From an uncultured Collinsella sp. (GTDB lineage: Bacteria > Actinomycetota > Coriobacteriia > Coriobacteriales > Coriobacteriaceae), in NCBI GenBank assembly GCA_900554465.1, contig USHF01000070.1, positions 1 to 7,358 on the forward strand: a stretch of DNA of 7,358 nt. Direction: 5' to 3'. Positions 6,103-7,358 of this stretch are shown here, one piece after another. The notes under the pieces were generated by a model. That model worked only from the letters and a program-made list of their open reading frames with translations, ran no database searches and was not told where the DNA came from. The translations under genes were made by a program, and so were the position numbers. Within the stretch, counting starts at the first letter, position 1, and every line of letters begins with the position of its first letter.

Positions 6103-6648
6103 ATGATGTGGTTTACCGCCGACCTGCACCTGGGCGATACGAATATCTTGCACGACATGGATCGACCGTTTGGTTCGGTCGAGGAGATGAATCGTAAGGT
6201 CATCAATGCCATCAATGAGTGCGTTGCTGCGGACGATCGTCTCTATATTCTGGGTGACTTTACCTATCGCTTGCCCTTGGCGGAGGCGGTGCGCCTGCGC
6301 GAGCGTATCGAATGCAAGAATGTGACGCTCATCCGTGGCAACCATGACGGCGACTGGGAAGATCCGGACGCGCCGCATATATGGGAAGACGTGCGCGATT
6401 ACTTGGAGATTGCTCCCGGCTATGCCAAGGGCCATCGTCTAGTTATGAGCCACTACCCCATGCTCAGCTGGAATGGCAAGGCGCGTGGTGCCATCATGCT
6501 GCATGGGCATATCCACAGCAGGGGAGACCGCACCAACGCACGCAACCGCGATCGCGAGCGTCCCATTTACCGCTACGATGTGGGCCTCGACGCCAACGAG
6601 TACAAGCCCGTAAGCCGAGATCAAATCCTTGGCTTCTTTGGACTATAG
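6103..6648 (+). CDS. Calcineurin-like metallophosphoesterase
   Basis: This is a small cytosolic dimetal hydrolase for phosphoester bonds. The 181 residues carry the full set of family motifs in order: TADLHLGD (Asp7, His9), LGDF (Asp52), RGNHD (Asn80, His81), SHYP (His117) and HGHIH (His134, His136, His138). It resembles the compact phosphoesterase/phosphohydrolase group (COG4186-like) rather than the larger SbcD or nucleotidase proteins. The reading frame extends upstream to TTG 6073, with another ATG at 6088. I prefer ATG 6103 because GAGGA (6090-6094) lies eight bases before it and the protein then begins at the conserved WFTADLHLGD strand. ATG 6106 is an equally spaced alternative, one codon shorter. 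The substrate is unknown; the neighbouring HIRAN protein makes a nucleic-acid substrate conceivable but unproven. The stop codon abuts the inverted repeat that follows. Confidence 0.92.
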   Translation: MMWFTADLHLGDTNILHDMDRPFGSVEEMNRKVINAINECVAADDRLYILGDFTYRLPLAEAVRLRERIECKNVTLIRGNHDGDWEDPDAPHIWEDVRDYLEIAPGYAKGHRLVMSHYPMLSWNGKARGAIMLHGHIHSRGDRTNARNRDRERPIYRYDVGLDANEYKPVSRDQILGFFGL

Positions 6649-6701
6649 GGCGCCAGAACCACCACAAAGGGGACAGGCACCTTTGTGGTGGTTCTGGCGC
6701 C
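6649..6701. repeat. Perfect 22-bp inverted repeat with 9-nt loop: candidate REP/MITE-like element
   Basis: The left arm (6649-6670) and right arm (6680-6701) are exact reverse complements over 22 bp, separated by the loop GGACAGGCA (6671-6679). The outermost six bases, GGCGCC, are themselves palindromic, so the block can also be read as a 41-bp element (6655-6695, 16-bp arms) flanked by 6-bp direct repeats. The centre, GGGGACAGGCACC, resembles a motif I recall from dispersed bacterial repeats linked to REP-associated transposases; that is recollection, not a search. No transposase lies in the window. The right GGCGCC also forms the 5' edge of the terminator stem that follows, so the two hairpins cannot both form fully. 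Confidence 0.85.
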
Positions 6702-6730
6702 GTTGCCATTATGGCGGCGGCGCCCTTTTT
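6696..6730 (+). terminator. Rho-independent terminator of the HIRAN-small protein-phosphoesterase cluster
   Basis: The left arm at 6696-6708 (GGCGCCGTTGCCA) pairs with 6712-6724 (TGGCGGCGGCGCC) over 13 positions, two of them G-U wobbles, closing on a TTA loop. After one C comes a run of five T (6726-6730). This is a strong plus-strand terminator 47 bases after the phosphoesterase stop. Its first six bases are shared with the preceding inverted repeat. Confidence 0.9.
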
Positions 6731-6788
6731 GTCCGTGCGGCGCGGTAGAGTGTAGGCGGTTGAAATTTGCGTCCATCGAGGAGCTGCT

Positions 6789-7358
6789 ATGAACGAGATC
6801 AAGTGCCCGCATTGTGGCGAAGTTTTTAAGGTCGATGCGTCTGGCTATGCGGACATCGTCAAGCAAGTGCGCAATGCCGAGTTTTCGCGCGACCTGGATG
6901 AGCGTGTGAAGGCAGTCCAGCGCGAGGGCGAGCAGGCGCTGGAGCTTGAGCGCTCGCGTTCGACGGCTGCCTTGCAAAAGGCAGAGTCTCAGCGCAACGC
7001 TCAACTTGTCGAGCAGAAGAACGCCGCGGAGCAGAAGCTGGCACAAGAGGTTGCCAAGCGCGACGCTGAGCTTGCCGAGCTGCGCGCCAAGCTCGAGGGC
7101 GCTGCCACAGAGCGCGAGAGCGCAAGTCAGCGCGCGGCGGTTGAGGCCCGTGCCGATGCTCAAAAGGAAAACGCCGAGCTTCAGCGAGAAATCGACAATT
7201 TGCGTGCGCAGCTGGAGCGCAAAGATGACGAAGCCAAGCTCGTCGAGTCGGTGGCGCGCAATGCTGCTCAAAACGATTTGGCTGCACGTGATGCTCAGAT
7301 TGCCGAGCTGCAGGCCAGGCTTGCCGCGGCGGACAAGGCCCAGGAGCTGTCTCTTATA
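6789..7358 (+). CDS. DUF2130-family coiled-coil protein (N-terminal part, cut by contig end)
   Basis: Only 190 codons are present. The start MNEIKCPHCGEVF carries a CPxC zinc-ribbon half (Cys6, Cys9), followed by the family-typical ASGYADIVKQVRNAEFSRDL. From about residue 40 to the end it is an uninterrupted Glu/Lys/Arg/Ala/Gln-rich coiled coil with heptad-like spacing. The DUF2130 globular domain would lie downstream and is missing. Function is unknown; the architecture suggests a cytosolic scaffold or a nuclease-like fold, which I cannot test here. GAGGAG (6778-6783) lies five bases before the ATG. The gene follows the terminator, so it needs its own promoter, and I see no convincing one in 6731-6788. 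The last four codons (LSLI) come from probable adapter sequence and should not be trusted. Confidence 0.85.
   Translation, partial: MNEIKCPHCGEVFKVDASGYADIVKQVRNAEFSRDLDERVKAVQREGEQALELERSRSTAALQKAESQRNAQLVEQKNAAEQKLAQEVAKRDAELAELRAKLEGAATERESASQRAAVEARADAQKENAELQREIDNLRAQLERKDDEAKLVESVARNAAQNDLAARDAQIAELQARLAAADKAQELSLI
7347..7358. other. Probable Nextera/Tn5 mosaic-end adapter remnant at contig end
   Basis: The final 12 bases, CTGTCTCTTATA, are identical to the first 12 of the 19-base Tn5 mosaic-end adapter used in tagmentation libraries (which continues CACATCT), and they sit exactly at the end of the sequence. A 12-base match at the terminus is very unlikely by chance. Genuine genomic sequence therefore probably ends at 7346. 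Confidence 0.88.

Noticed and set aside
5512..6648. Anti-phage defence island built on the HIRAN gene
   Set aside because: No nuclease, helicase, toxin, transmembrane effector or mobile-element marker is present, and surrounding genes are housekeeping. Kept only as a low-certainty cassette idea.
6649..6701. CRISPR repeat or tRNA/ncRNA gene at the large palindrome
   Set aside because: It is one palindrome with no spacer-repeat array and no cloverleaf. A repeat element next to a terminator explains it better.
6621..7271. 216-codon minus-strand open frame across the terminator and the DUF2130 gene
   Set aside because: Its Leu-rich product is the complement of a Glu/Lys coiled coil, and it crosses the terminator hairpin. 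This is shadow coding.

Overview
The window reads as a GC-rich, gene-dense bacterial chromosome fragment. My best guess is an anaerobic gut actinobacterium of the Coriobacteriia, Collinsella-like. That rests on remembered gene style and content (a rubrerythrin with an N-terminal rubredoxin domain, a clostridial-type Fe-alcohol dehydrogenase/aldehyde dehydrogenase pair, GC-rich codons with strong AGGAGG-type ribosome binding sites), not on a marker gene. The window is probably the end of a draft contig: its last 12 bases (7347-7358) match the start of the Nextera/Tn5 mosaic-end adapter.

Left part (1-1889): the 5' part of pdxS (PLP synthase lyase subunit, minus strand, running off the left edge) is divergent from a MocR-family regulator with a GntR-type helix-turn-helix fused to an aminotransferase-like domain, called here as PdxR. 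The 145-bp gap between them should hold both promoters and the operator. Middle (1890-2777): a convergent hairpin separates pdxR from a minus-strand reverse rubrerythrin for peroxide/oxygen defence. A 256-bp AT-rich divergent spacer follows, with a candidate rubrerythrin promoter and two related inverted repeats that look like operators of the next operon.

Right-middle (2778-5387): a tightly coupled two-gene operon encodes a group III (iron-type) alcohol dehydrogenase and a class-3-like, non-acylating aldehyde dehydrogenase. Together they would interconvert an alcohol, its aldehyde and its carboxylic acid. Right part (5512-6648): a same-strand cluster holds a stand-alone HIRAN-domain protein, a 59-residue charge-segregated protein ending in a doubled GLFG motif, and a small calcineurin-like phosphoesterase. 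Directly after the phosphoesterase stop lies a perfect 22-bp inverted repeat that overlaps a strong rho-independent terminator. It looks like a short REP/MITE-like element inserted into the terminator stem. The window ends in the coiled-coil part of a DUF2130 protein, truncated by the contig end.

Most of the window is ordinary metabolic and stress-response content. The most notable items are the palindromic element inside the terminator, the unannotated small protein, the operator pair ahead of the alcohol dehydrogenase, and the adapter remnant. I see no RNA genes, CRISPR array, transposase or integrase.
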